Source: an uncultured Phocaeicola sp. (GTDB lineage Bacteria > Bacteroidota > Bacteroidia > Bacteroidales > Bacteroidaceae). Taken from it: a stretch of DNA of 64,000 bases. The notes beneath the pieces are model-generated. The model saw nothing but the letters and a program-made list of their open reading frames with translations. It did no database searches and had not been told where the DNA came from. Both the position numbers and the translations under genes were made by a program. This document shows positions 37,299-47,079 of the stretch, piece after piece (the stretch's first letter is position 1; each line of letters starts with the position of its first letter). The stretch is from NCBI GenBank assembly GCA_947581855.1, contig CANPVZ010000005.1:62001-126000 (forward strand). Direction: 5' to 3'.

Positions 37299-38004
37299 GG
37301 TTATCTATAGTTAATACACCTAATTCAAAAGCTCGTACTACTAAACGGGTAGCATTTACTCCTCCCCTTTCGTCTATAGTAAAGAAACGATTAATCAGGT
37401 CGTTTTGTCTTTTTTCCAGTGATTTCACTCCAAAAGGAATACCTTTTAGATTAGTAATCATTTCTTTAGTATATCCAAGTGCTAAATGACGCAAAAGACG
37501 TTCGTCGTATTCATCGATATCATACTGAATGACTGCTTCTTGTCGTTTTTGTTCATTTAGTACCGATTGTTTAAAGCGTGTTACAATCTTTTCCAGAATA
37601 GGCTGGTTGAACACAAATTTTTTTCCGTCCATTACACTTTGGACATCATTCTTGGTTAATAATTCACCAGTTTTTAAGATTATTCCATCAGCGCCTGCAT
37701 CCAATACATCTACCCATAGTTTCTCATTAAGAATTTCTCCGGTAAAGATGAGTATATGTATATTTTTATATTTTTTGTGGAGAACCTTGCAAATGTCAAC
37801 TCCTATGGTGGTCGAACCGCCAAGTCCTAAATCCAGTAATACTAAATCGGGAATTTGTTTTTCTAACAATAACCAGAATTCTTTTTCTGTCATAGCAGTA
37901 CCGATCACCTCTGCGTTGGGAATTTCATTTCGGAATATCTCTTCGGTGCCTTTTAATTCCAGTTTGGCATCTTCTACTATAATTACTTTGAATTTCTTTT
38001 CCAT
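37279..38004 (-). CDS. Response regulator with HTH-like output domain
   Basis: A 241-residue protein. Residues about 5-125 are a receiver domain with the phospho-acceptor Asp in LVLLDLGLGG, acidic VEDAK at the front and the switch Thr in ILIFTGE. The C-terminal part (DERLLRHLALGYTKEMI, GVKSLEKRQNDLINRFF, ATRLVVRAFELGVL) has the spacing of a LuxR-type HTH, though diverged. It lies 18 bases after the double sensor kinase and is its likely partner. Confidence 0.88.
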   Translation of the reverse strand: MEKKFKVIIVEDAKLELKGTEEIFRNEIPNAEVIGTAMTEKEFWLLLEKQIPDLVLLDLGLGGSTTIGVDICKVLHKKYKNIHILIFTGEILNEKLWVDVLDAGADGIILKTGELLTKNDVQSVMDGKKFVFNQPILEKIVTRFKQSVLNEQKRQEAVIQYDIDEYDERLLRHLALGYTKEMITNLKGIPFGVKSLEKRQNDLINRFFTIDERGGVNATRLVVRAFELGVLTIDNLEPDEE

Positions 38005-38022
38005 TGTATATTAATCTTAAAT

Positions 38023-41000
38023 TTATAATGTTTTTTGTGGAATGGTAAACCAAATGTTTAATCCGCCTCTCCCAGCCGGTTCCGCGTTTATCCGACATCC
38101 CCGGAAACCTGTATATTCATCGTGGTCACGAATGATTTGTTTGCAGATTAAGTATTCCGTCCCTTGTAAATCTCCATTGTAATTTAGTTTCATTCGTTTT
38201 ATATCAGGATAAAATAATTGGTTTAGTTCTTCCTGGGTGTAATGTCCTCTGGAGTCGGTGAAATCAAAACGGACAAATTTGTTTTCGGCTCTGGCAGAAA
38301 GAGTAAGAGTTCCTGATTCCTGTAGGTTGAAAGCTGCTCCGATAAGATTCTCTAATAAATATTTTAGTAGAGTATTGTCTCCTGTCACTTGCAAATTGCA
38401 AGGATGAGTTTGTAAATATAGTATATGTCCGTTCTTTTTACTTAATTTATTTAAATACTTTTGTGCATAATCTATCAAATCCTGTACTTTTACCTGATTT
38501 CTCCGGAAAGTAATGTCCTCAAGTTGCCTGGCAGCACACGAACTAAGTAAAGTAAATATATCCTTGTAGTAGCTAATCAGTTCTTCTATATTAGCAATCA
38601 GTTTTTTTTCTTTTTCTTGTGATACGCTTTGAAGTAGTATTTCTATTATATGCCTTATTTTGCTTGGGTAATATAAAGTTTCATGTTTGATAGTTGAAAG
38701 GCAATTATCTAATACCTGATTTTGTACATGTAATTGATTTTCTTCATGTTTTGCCCGAAGCTTGTCATCTAGCGCTAGTTCAATATCTCTGTACTTATTA
38801 CCCCTACGAACTACAACATTCATGATAACGATGCTGATATACTGGGTGATTAATTCCGCAAGTAATATTTCGTTTTCCTGATGACCGGTATGAGTTCTAA
38901 CCAATGCTAATGCTCCTAAATATTGCTTTTCATCTTTGAGTTCTGAGCACAATGGGAAACATTGTATATTGCTTTGTTCAGAGTATGTAATTTTTTGTTT
39001 TTCATAACATTTCTTCATTTTATTATAAAGTTCTTCTTCGTTTACAAGGGTGGGATAAGATGCATAGTGTAAACTTTGTGTATCTTCGTTATATACAGCC
39101 ATCCCCAAAGCCTGAATATCCAGCAAGTCATTGATTCCGTCGAATATATCATGTAATATTTGTTGAGGAATCAATGAAATATCGGTAGTTTCCTGTATGG
39201 GGCACATGGAAGAAGCAATAATTTCTTTGTTTATCTCTAGAACTTGTTCGAGGTTAAAGCGATATAGTATACGACGTCGAAAATAAAGCAGGTAGTATCC
39301 CACAACTAATATGATGGTAAGGAATAAACAAAGGATAATACTTATCGTTTTATTATTAGATGAATGTTGCATTTCTTTACAATAGTCCTCTAATGAATTG
39401 TCTTCTCCAAGCAGTTTATACAGATGTGTATAGGCAGCATTGTTATAACGATAATTTTCCCAGTTACGTAATGCCAATGACGCTATGGCTGCTTCATTTC
39501 GTATATCTAATATTACATGATAGTCCGTATCGAATAGTTGTTGCCACCATGTAATTTCTGCAGCTTGTCCATTTCCATATTGTGCCATAAAAACTGCCGG
39601 ATACTTTTCATGTTTCGTATAATGTTTGTTCAGATATACAATAGCAGAATCAATATATTGAATAGTTTGTTCATAATGTCCGTACACATTGCTATAATAC
39701 GCTGAATCGGCGAAACTGGAAGCTTTTTCCAATATATCGTCATAATAAGATAATTCATGTGCAGGGAGTTGACAAAAAGGTAACACTAGTATAATAAGGC
39801 TCAACATTTTTCGTACGCCTTTTGGCAATCGGAAATAAAAACGGCTCCCTTTCCCTTTTTCACTGTCGATATTGAATAGGCAGACGTGGAAAAGCGCATT
39901 AATCTTTTTGTATTTTTCAATGATACCTTTACAATTTATCAGTCCGAATCCGCTTCCTTTATTTTTATTTAAAATTTCCCTGTTTTGTTCGTCATCAATA
40001 CCGATTAAACTTGAATCGTACACTTTCTCATCAAGAATTCGTTTTCGATCTTCTTCCGAAATCCCTATTCCCGTATCTTGTACCGAGATTTCTACATAGT
40101 GTTCTGTTTCTTGCGCATACACTTTTATAGAACCGTTTTGGGGTGTATATTTTCGGGCATTTTCAGCTAAAGTGTTAATCATAAATAGGGTTAATGCTTT
40201 GTCTGCTTTCACAATGGCTTGAGTCGGTTCTATGGTGAAATGTTGTTGTTTAGCTTCAAATGTTTTTCGTCCTTTGTTTACTATTTCGAAAAGATCGTTT
40301 AAAGGAAAGTTTTCTATGTTCAGACTTAATGTACCTTGTTTCATTTTTATCCATAAAGCAAGGATATCATTATATTCGTTGATTTTAGCAATTAATTCAC
40401 CTATATATTGGTATTTTCCTTGTTTGATTTGCGGTCGTTCTGGATAATTGAACGTTTTTAATTTATGCACTTCGTTGATAATGCGGTCTAAATATGGAGT
40501 AATACCCATAACAATGGCAAAACAGGCTTTTTTCGCTATGTTTTGTCTTTTGTTATCTGCTATATGTTGTTCATAAATATAACGTTCTTTTTCTATTTCT
40601 TTTCGTTCTTCCCCAAGGAATACCAAGGTTTCTCCGTTCTCAATAGTCCATGCTACATACGGAGAAAGTACCTTAAGAATAGCCTGTTTATCTTTGTTAA
40701 GCTTGCTGGGAGTTTGCAGGAGAAGTTGTTTTTGTTTTATATCAATATTGATTTCACAAGGGCCGAATAAGTGTTGCATATCCTCACTGATAGCTTGTTT
40801 TATTCGTTCTGCAATATCCTCTATATCTGTTGCATCTGTAGGGATGGAAACTGTAATTTTACGGCATATTTCTAATATTTGTTTTAAGTTTTCTATTTGT
40901 TCGGCATTTTTTTTCTTCCATTTCTGGTTAAGGTTCCAGAATAGAATTGTAGTAAGGACGAGAGTGATAATGATACCAGCCAGCCATGTGTTTAATTGTT

Positions 41001-42306
41001 TCGATTCTTTTTCCAATAACTCATAACGGTTTTCCAATTCTTTATCTTGGCGAGTTATATCCAAAATATCCAAGTAGATGTTGCGGTTATAATCTGATTC
41101 CGTTTTCATTCCCAATCCGGAATAAGCAAGGCACAATTGTTCCCGCAAGCGAGCTATCCATTCCGGAACCGTTTGAATCCGTTCGTTGGTAAGCCATTGT
41201 TTTTCTAAAGAAATAGTGTCATTCGGACGGAAAGTACATAATTTGTGGGTAGAGTCTTTACATTCATAATATTTTCCGTGATGGGCATTTACATAATCAA
41301 GTGCACGCTGTAAAGTGTCTATTGCCGCTTGATATTCTTTGCGTTGAATCAGGCATGAGGCGATGGTTCGGTATGCTCCGGCTATTTGGTATATATCTCC
41401 GTATTCTTTGAATTTGTTCAAAGCTTTTTGGGCCATGGTAAGTGTAAATACAGAATCCGGTAAACTATCTGGGTTGATAAGTTTTAAAGCTCCCGCTCGA
41501 TGCTCGTGAAGAGATTCCATTGCTTGTTTGTTGATTAAAAGTTCGGCGAAAGCTTGTAAACAGTTTGCTTCAAAATAAAGATATCCTTTTTCATTGCTTA
41601 GTACGATACAACTGCCTAAATAATCAAACTCTCGGACAGCAATTTCTTTGGTATTTGCTCCTTCGCACAGTCCGCCAGAGCCTTTCATATAATAGTAATA
41701 TAGGAGTTGTGCTGTGTCTTTTGCAATCTCGGTAGTCGGATCTATTTTGTTTATCTCTTCCAGGGCCTGTTCTTCTTGTTGGAGATAATAATAATAAATG
41801 CTTGAAACAATATGGAACTCTGAAATAGCGTAAGTCAACCGTTCAAGTTCGTGTTTATTGAATGCTGATTGTTCTTCCTTTATGCGTTTGATGCGTTGAA
41901 GAACACTGTTCCTATGATCGTAAAACTCTTTATTCGCCGAAGTTCGTTGGCATATTTTCATCATGCCTATATCTGCAATCAGCCTTTCCAATTCATTGTT
42001 ACTTTCTTCGTATACTTTGGTTAGATACGTGCGTGATTGCTCGAAGTCCATTTGCATGAAGGCATGAAAAGCCAAATTATTCAGAGCTTCGGCGCGTCCG
42101 TTTGCATATCCGTTTCCCATCGAATATGCTTTTGCTGCATAAATATGACAAGAATCTAAATTCTTGTAACGGTAAACGTATGAACGAGAGTTAAGAGAGT
42201 CAACCTCTCTAATTTGAGAGGATGAAGAATATCCGCATGAAAATAGGAACGACATTATCCATAATGTCGGTATGATATATACGAGTGAATAAAGTCCTTT
42301 TTCCAT
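38023..42306 (-). CDS. Double sensor histidine kinase-like protein with TPR sensor regions
   Basis: A 1427-residue protein that looks like two sensor kinases in one frame. Half 1 (1-833): lipoprotein-like signal ending SFLFSC, TPR-type helical repeats, a membrane segment near residue 445 (WLAGIIITLVLTTILFW) and a HATPase near 710-830 with intact N-box (LAENARKYTP), DTGIGI and GSGFGL. Half 2 starts near 834 with a hydrophobic MLSLIILVLPFCQLPAH, more TPR-like sequence, a membrane segment near 1000, a His-box-like IKHETLYYPSKI near 1205, and a HATPase-like end in which N-box and G-boxes are degenerate. Half 1 lacks an evident His-box. The family (DUF5112/5113-type) occurs in Bacteroides; the signal is unknown. 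Confidence 0.8.
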   Translation of the reverse strand: MEKGLYSLVYIIPTLWIMSFLFSCGYSSSSQIREVDSLNSRSYVYRYKNLDSCHIYAAKAYSMGNGYANGRAEALNNLAFHAFMQMDFEQSRTYLTKVYEESNNELERLIADIGMMKICQRTSANKEFYDHRNSVLQRIKRIKEEQSAFNKHELERLTYAISEFHIVSSIYYYYLQQEEQALEEINKIDPTTEIAKDTAQLLYYYYMKGSGGLCEGANTKEIAVREFDYLGSCIVLSNEKGYLYFEANCLQAFAELLINKQAMESLHEHRAGALKLINPDSLPDSVFTLTMAQKALNKFKEYGDIYQIAGAYRTIASCLIQRKEYQAAIDTLQRALDYVNAHHGKYYECKDSTHKLCTFRPNDTISLEKQWLTNERIQTVPEWIARLREQLCLAYSGLGMKTESDYNRNIYLDILDITRQDKELENRYELLEKESKQLNTWLAGIIITLVLTTILFWNLNQKWKKKNAEQIENLKQILEICRKITVSIPTDATDIEDIAERIKQAISEDMQHLFGPCEINIDIKQKQLLLQTPSKLNKDKQAILKVLSPYVAWTIENGETLVFLGEERKEIEKERYIYEQHIADNKRQNIAKKACFAIVMGITPYLDRIINEVHKLKTFNYPERPQIKQGKYQYIGELIAKINEYNDILALWIKMKQGTLSLNIENFPLNDLFEIVNKGRKTFEAKQQHFTIEPTQAIVKADKALTLFMINTLAENARKYTPQNGSIKVYAQETEHYVEISVQDTGIGISEEDRKRILDEKVYDSSLIGIDDEQNREILNKNKGSGFGLINCKGIIEKYKKINALFHVCLFNIDSEKGKGSRFYFRLPKGVRKMLSLIILVLPFCQLPAHELSYYDDILEKASSFADSAYYSNVYGHYEQTIQYIDSAIVYLNKHYTKHEKYPAVFMAQYGNGQAAEITWWQQLFDTDYHVILDIRNEAAIASLALRNWENYRYNNAAYTHLYKLLGEDNSLEDYCKEMQHSSNNKTISIILCLFLTIILVVGYYLLYFRRRILYRFNLEQVLEINKEIIASSMCPIQETTDISLIPQQILHDIFDGINDLLDIQALGMAVYNEDTQSLHYASYPTLVNEEELYNKMKKCYEKQKITYSEQSNIQCFPLCSELKDEKQYLGALALVRTHTGHQENEILLAELITQYISIVIMNVVVRRGNKYRDIELALDDKLRAKHEENQLHVQNQVLDNCLSTIKHETLYYPSKIRHIIEILLQSVSQEKEKKLIANIEELISYYKDIFTLLSSCAARQLEDITFRRNQVKVQDLIDYAQKYLNKLSKKNGHILYLQTHPCNLQVTGDNTLLKYLLENLIGAAFNLQESGTLTLSARAENKFVRFDFTDSRGHYTQEELNQLFYPDIKRMKLNYNGDLQGTEYLICKQIIRDHDEYTGFRGCRINAEPAGRGGLNIWFTIPQKTL

Positions 42307-42321
42307 GGGGTGCTTGTTATA

Positions 42322-44829
42322 TTAATTGTTCCATTCTACTAGTAAAGAACGAAGTTGAGTAGCACTGTCTCCTGTTGAGCCAGTGTGCTGTATGGCTATT
42401 CCGCCGAAAGAATTCGGGGAGACGATCGTTTCCAAATTGACTACTGGCATTACATTTGTCTTTGCTTTCCTTTTTTGCTTTGTATCGGTTTCAACATGAG
42501 CCGTCAACTTATTTCCTTTCATGGATAAGGAAATAGTACAAGTCGATAGATAACAAGAAGCGGACACCGGTTCGCTGATGGCTGTTGTTTTTCCATTTTC
42601 ATATTTTACTAGAAAGAAATCTACAGCACTATCGTTTTTTATTGTCCGGATGATGCGCAATGCATAACCGCTTAGTGTACGGGTGTCGAACTTGATACAG
42701 ACATCCATATATTGTCCAGTGGCGCTTCCGAAACCTTGTCCGGCGGTTTTGGCTGGGTCTACCTTTAAAGTCAGTTGCATATCGCCGAATTGTTCTCTTA
42801 CCGGAGTATAAAGAAGGCGCGCACCTTTTCTTCCTTGTAGTAAGCCATTATGAAACGAGGCCCCATTCGTTCCTTTTCCATAGAACCAGCTTCTGGATTG
42901 GATTATTGGCCAGTCATATTCATCTGTATCGCTTGGCTTATAAGTATCTACAGTCCAGAAACCGGGCAAGATATGGGGCTGTGGTGCGGTGGAGAAGTTA
43001 CGGAAATCAGTATATAGTTGATTAGTTGGGACTACATCTTCCGTACGGATAGCTTGTCGGGAAATTATTTTACGAGGTGTACCTGCTTGGCAGCGCAAAT
43101 GTTTCGGTGCAACTGTTGCCATCAGGTAATAACCTATGTCGCCATCGGACAACCGATAAGTTTCTTCCGGAATGTTTAATCTAGAGACGGCTACTTCCAC
43201 TGCATTATTTCCTTGTGCGTCGGTGCAGCGATACCATGTAATGAGCGATTCGTCTTTACGACCTTGCAAATCCAGCTGGTAAGATACTTTTATTATTCCT
43301 TTTTGAGGCATTTCAAGTTTTGGCAATGAAATGAATGTGGGAGTCGGCAGCATTTTAGGTTTTACGGTAAGAACGGATGCTGATTCTAATCCATCTTCCG
43401 AAACAGCCTTTATCACAATTTCTTTGGTTTCATCATCCGTGTTACAGCCTATAATGCGGCAAGTTCCCTTTTCGGAAGGGATAAGTCGTACATTCTTTGC
43501 CTGTTCGGGGACTACACTCCAATGTACTCTTGCTATAGGTGAGGGATAATCACCAAATCGTGAAAACGTAGCGGTTAATATAGTATCGGTTACACCACTT
43601 TCTATTTCTGCCTTAATCGGGGTAACAGTAAGAAGTGTTGGGATATCGGTATAACTTGTTGTATGTTCTTTTCCGGCTCTGATAACCGATGCTTTGATAC
43701 ACATAGGATCCCAGTCGTCATCCCCTTTTAGAAGGTTGTAAGTATTGTATAATTCTTTTCCGTTTAATGGAACAATATAAGCTTGTAATGCTTTTTTTCC
43801 TTTTAAGTCTACTGTTAACCAATTTTCTGAAGGATGTATCCGGTATGGCGTTCCGTTAAGTAAGACTTTATATTGGTAATTGCGCTGATTCTCTGTAGGG
43901 TTTTGCGTCCATCCTAGGAAAAGAGAATTATTATCGGTATGAAAGCGGCTGTCTATTACGGTAACTGGACGTCCTACTTTGGTAAAGTATTGTTTTCCCT
44001 GAGTGTTTATGTTGAAATCGCAGCCGTAGAATACCGCTCCAGTTTTAGAAGTAGAATAAAAAGGTTTAGAGCTAAAAAAGGTGAAGCCACAATTTACGTA
44101 TACACCGGTTCCGCATAAAGCATCGTCAGTACATTCGAAATAACAATGGTCAAACAGCGTACGTCTTCCCCCGTTAAAGGGACATAGATTGAGCCGGCTT
44201 ATGAATCGACAATTACGTAAAACATATTTGTCTCCCTTGCAGAGTACCAATTGTGCCTGTACGACGGCATCCATACGTTTTTTTCGGTTTAATGTCGGAT
44301 TACGCGGGTATTCGAGGTCTACATTACAAAAGTTACCGAATGTTATGTTCTCTGCGCTTATCTCATTTCCTTCAATATGAAGCATTGTGAAATTTCCTAT
44401 GGCTCCTTGTGTTTGCCCGCGGTTACATGCTAATACAACATCATGGGGATCATCTGCCAATCCATAGAACCTTAATCCGTTACATTTTATTTCCAGACCA
44501 TAAGGTGTTCCCCCGTGTACCGGTTTTCGAATTTCCAGATCATCTGGATTATCAATCCAATATACATTGGGAGCAATGTAAAGTGTCATGGGGGTGGACT
44601 CTGTACCGTCACTCAGATGTTTAACGGCTTCGTTTACGGATGTAAAAACAAAAGGATATTTTTCTATATCCGCACTTTTCAGATTTCCGTCGATATAAAA
44701 GTTCTTTTCGTTCAGTTGGATTGCTTTTCCTTTGTATCGAATCGTTTTCCCTTGAAATTGAGGCGTGTTTTGCGAGGCCGTTGTCAGGCAGCATACTAAT
44801 AAACTGATTAGAACATGAATTCTTTTCAT
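42322..44829 (-). CDS. Secreted pectinesterase-fold beta-helix protein
   Basis: An 835-residue exported protein (signal MKRIHVLISLLVCCLTTAS). Residues about 45-330 follow the pectin methylesterase-like right-handed beta-helix: FTSVNEAVKHL, ISAENITFGNF, YVLRNCRFISR, FDHCYFECTDDALCGTG and FYGCDFNI. Middle Ig-like segments (about 390-570) and a C-terminal concanavalin-like domain (about 600-835) with PHILPGFWTVDTY and GSATGQYMDVCIKF follow. This layout suggests attack on pectin-like glycans outside the cell. A TACTTTTG -7 box is at 44857-44864. It starts just upstream of the double kinase gene, separated by 15 bases, so the kinase operon could share its transcript. Confidence 0.8.
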   Translation of the reverse strand: MKRIHVLISLLVCCLTTASQNTPQFQGKTIRYKGKAIQLNEKNFYIDGNLKSADIEKYPFVFTSVNEAVKHLSDGTESTPMTLYIAPNVYWIDNPDDLEIRKPVHGGTPYGLEIKCNGLRFYGLADDPHDVVLACNRGQTQGAIGNFTMLHIEGNEISAENITFGNFCNVDLEYPRNPTLNRKKRMDAVVQAQLVLCKGDKYVLRNCRFISRLNLCPFNGGRRTLFDHCYFECTDDALCGTGVYVNCGFTFFSSKPFYSTSKTGAVFYGCDFNINTQGKQYFTKVGRPVTVIDSRFHTDNNSLFLGWTQNPTENQRNYQYKVLLNGTPYRIHPSENWLTVDLKGKKALQAYIVPLNGKELYNTYNLLKGDDDWDPMCIKASVIRAGKEHTTSYTDIPTLLTVTPIKAEIESGVTDTILTATFSRFGDYPSPIARVHWSVVPEQAKNVRLIPSEKGTCRIIGCNTDDETKEIVIKAVSEDGLESASVLTVKPKMLPTPTFISLPKLEMPQKGIIKVSYQLDLQGRKDESLITWYRCTDAQGNNAVEVAVSRLNIPEETYRLSDGDIGYYLMATVAPKHLRCQAGTPRKIISRQAIRTEDVVPTNQLYTDFRNFSTAPQPHILPGFWTVDTYKPSDTDEYDWPIIQSRSWFYGKGTNGASFHNGLLQGRKGARLLYTPVREQFGDMQLTLKVDPAKTAGQGFGSATGQYMDVCIKFDTRTLSGYALRIIRTIKNDSAVDFFLVKYENGKTTAISEPVSASCYLSTCTISLSMKGNKLTAHVETDTKQKRKAKTNVMPVVNLETIVSPNSFGGIAIQHTGSTGDSATQLRSLLVEWNN

Positions 44830-44864
44830 GGTGGAATAGGATTTTTACTTAAACAACAAAAGTA

Positions 44865-45340
44865 TAAAAAAAATGTAAGAAGTCTCTTTAATAGTCATAA
44901 ATAATGGTGAAAAAGCCTGTCGGATTCCTCTTTTATTCATTCTTTTCTTCACTCTTCGCCCCTTTCAGCTAACTAATAATGTTATGTAGAATAACTCGGT
45001 TATCTACAATTCCCCAAAGAAACAGGCTAAAGGGAAGATAGGAACAATTAAGAAACGTTACCTTATAATAAAGAACCATTTGCATAAGAATATTTATGGT
45101 GGAAAATGTAATGGGGGAACAATTATTATGATGTCGGGTAATCAGGAAGAAGACGTATTGTATTAAATAGAAATAAGTAGAGTATCGGAACACGGTATAA
45201 GGAAAAGATATAAATTCTTGGGTAGGCTGTTTTTGTAGAAGTCAAAATAAAGGAAATGTTTTCAAACAATTATATGTTAAATTTTTGACATTTACTTTAA
45301 TGTTATCATTATATATAAGTTTCTACCTAACAAATAAAAG
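44865..45340. other. Gap without a supported gene
   Basis: A 74-codon hydrophobic frame on the minus strand (44969-45193) has no family resemblance, no promoter and unusual composition, so I treat it as chance. Nothing else is visible between the riboswitch terminator and the beta-helix gene promoter. Confidence 0.5.
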
Positions 45341-45341
45341 T

Positions 45342-45368
45342 CCAGACGAAATCACTTCGGCTGGACCT
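45342..45368 (-). terminator. Terminator of the riboswitch transcript
   Basis: On the minus strand GTCCAG pairs with CTGGAC, with an inner CGAA/TTCG stem, followed by TTTTATTTG. It lies about 170 bases after the riboswitch and before any gene. Confidence 0.8.
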
Positions 45369-45537
45369 TATAATAAACTTGGCAGAGTTTATTTGAAAAA
45401 TCAACTTTCTATACGAGGATATTATCTATAAAGATATACTTCACTCCCCTTTAGAGATCATATTTTTTATCCATAAATATACAGTAGATAATCAATTCTT
45501 AGCAGAATCTCTTTCCTCGAAAGATTCTTAATTATCA

Positions 45538-45716
45538 TGCATGGCAGGTCTTCTGACTTTGTTTTCGTAAAAGCGCCTTCCCGAAACCATGTTTCAGTGG
45601 CAAGAGTATTTGCTTTTACAAGTTTTATAAACTTACAGCAGCGGGACTGTTCAGGATTTTCACCTGATTCCCTTTTAATCGTTTCTTCGGATATAGGAAG
45701 AATACGAACCTATGCG
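45538..45716 (-). ncRNA. Cobalamin riboswitch
   Basis: On the minus strand the conserved B12-box elements occur in order: AGGTTCGT near the start, AAGGGAA, GGTGAAAATCC, the core CAGTCCCGCTGCTGTAA (read CAGTCCCGC then TGCTGTAAG), GCCACTG, and the terminal AGTCAGAAGACCTGCC. Such elements bind adenosylcobalamin or related cobamides and switch off downstream expression. The downstream 165 bases hold a weak hairpin (AGAATCT/AGATTCT) but no gene before the terminator at 45342-45368. Confidence 0.95.
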
Positions 45717-45719
45717 CTA

Positions 45720-45750
45720 CAAAAATAGATGTATTTTTTAGAATAGCAAA
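45720..45750 (-). promoter_or_regulatory. Promoter of the cobalamin riboswitch RNA
   Basis: On the minus strand TTTG (45747-45750) and TATTTTTG (45720-45727) are separated by exactly 19 bases. This is a full consensus promoter placed immediately before the riboswitch. Confidence 0.85.
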
Positions 45751-45897
45751 AAGTTCTCGATATTTATTTTGGATTTTTTCTTTTTGCTTCACGGCTTAGT
45801 CTTAATCTTTTCTTTAAAGGAAAAAAGGTTTCTATATTCAACCGGCATATAAATCGGAATTTATATGTAAGTTTGTATCCGATTAATAAAAGAACTT

Positions 45898-46269
45898 ATG
45901 TTAAAAACAGGATTAATACATACAAGTACGGTTACGGTATCTAAAGAAAATCTGGCCGTAACAATGGGTTCGGGAGATATGGAAGTGTTTGCTACACCGG
46001 CATTGGTTGCCTTAATGGAGAATGCCGCCATGTGTTGTGTGGCGTTGGAATTACCGGAAGGAAGTTCTACGGTAGGTGGTATGATTCAAACTTCTCACTT
46101 AAAGCCTTCGGCTTTGGGAGCGCAGATTGAGGCTACGGCAGTCCTTATCCATATAGAGGGACGGAAGCTGACTTTTAAGGTAGAAGCAAAAGAAAATGGA
46201 GAATTAATAGGTGAAGGTACTCATCTTCGTTTTATTGTTGACAAAGCAAAATTCCTATCAAAGCTATAA
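45898..46269 (+). CDS. Hotdog-fold thioesterase (FlK-like)
   Basis: A 123-residue cytoplasmic protein resembling fluoroacetyl-CoA-thioesterase-like hotdog proteins. The segment FATPALVALMENAAM with the catalytic-type Glu, GSSTVGGMIQTSHLKPS, and RLTF-type strand RKLTFKVEAKENGELIGEGTHLRF fit. It would hydrolyse an acyl-CoA of unknown identity. A TAAGTTTG box is 23 bases upstream. It diverges from the riboswitch RNA. Confidence 0.85.
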   Translation: MLKTGLIHTSTVTVSKENLAVTMGSGDMEVFATPALVALMENAAMCCVALELPEGSSTVGGMIQTSHLKPSALGAQIEATAVLIHIEGRKLTFKVEAKENGELIGEGTHLRFIVDKAKFLSKL

Positions 46270-46270
46270 T

Positions 46271-46310
46271 GCAAGGGTTCCCCGCGAATCACTTCGCAAG
46301 GAACCCTTGC
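46271..46310 (+). terminator. Hairpin after the thioesterase gene
   Basis: Perfect 11-base outer stem GCAAGGGTTCC/GGAACCCTTGC with an inner GCGA/TTCGC stem. The tail AATTTATTG is only weakly T-rich. Confidence 0.65.
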
Positions 46311-46476
46311 AATTTATTGTACTAATAATTATAAATTGTGGTTGCGTAATTTATTTATGACTAACTAACTTATTCTAACTATATCACATTGCAAAGATAA
46401 GGTAGTTAGTCTGTGTGCGCAATCCCTATAAAAGGGTATATTAGATTTCATTTTCTACTTATATATAGGTATGAGG

Positions 46477-47079
46477 CTACAGCTTTATTTCATTTAGTTC
46501 CACTAACTTATTGACAATAGCATAAATAGTGAGTCCAGCGGGAGAATGTATTTGCAATTTACGAGCTATATTTCTTCGGTGTGTAATTACAGTATGGATG
46601 GAAATATGCAGTTGGTCTGCTATTTCTTTATTCATTAATCCTTTAACAACACATACAATAATTTCTTTTTCGCGTACACTAAGAGCTTCTTGTTCGTTTT
46701 CAGCTTCCGTTTCATCCAAATGTTGTAATTTCTTTATTTTTTCACAGATGTCTTCTCTGCCATCAAATAAAGAAATACTTTCATCATAATCTTTTAAAAG
46801 ATTATGGTCGGTAATGTTGCAAACTAAAGCCATTGTTTTAATGGATGAAGTTGCCGGATGACTGTGAAAAGCCTCTATATTGAACCAGCCCCCGAAGGAA
46901 GGATTTACAACTAGAATGTCGGGTATATTCGCTTGAAGGCAGTTTTGTAATCCCTCCAATGTAGTAACTTCCAAAGGCTGGATGGCAAGATCCGGAAGAT
47001 GTTTCAATACGGATACCAACCCACTCCGAACAATAATAGAAGTTTCTGCTACTGCTATTCGGATTATTTCATCTTTCAT
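46477..47079 (-). CDS. LuxR-family transcriptional regulator
   Basis: A 200-residue response-regulator-like protein. The N-terminal domain is receiver-like (IRIAVAETSIIVRSGL) but the usual phospho-Asp position reads DILVVNPSFGG, so the acceptor Asp is missing. The C-terminal LuxR HTH is clear: LSVREKEIIVCVVKGLMNKEIADQLHISIHTVITHRRNIARKL (shown in parts: LSVREKEIIVCVV, NKEIADQLHIS, THRRNIARKL). It overlaps the hemerythrin gene by four bases and probably works with it. Confidence 0.88.
   Translation of the reverse strand: MKDEIIRIAVAETSIIVRSGLVSVLKHLPDLAIQPLEVTTLEGLQNCLQANIPDILVVNPSFGGWFNIEAFHSHPATSSIKTMALVCNITDHNLLKDYDESISLFDGREDICEKIKKLQHLDETEAENEQEALSVREKEIIVCVVKGLMNKEIADQLHISIHTVITHRRNIARKLQIHSPAGLTIYAIVNKLVELNEIKL

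Noticed and set aside
44969..45193. 74-codon hydrophobic frame downstream of the riboswitch terminator
   Set aside because: It lies after the terminator, has no promoter and no family match, so I do not count it as the riboswitch's gene.
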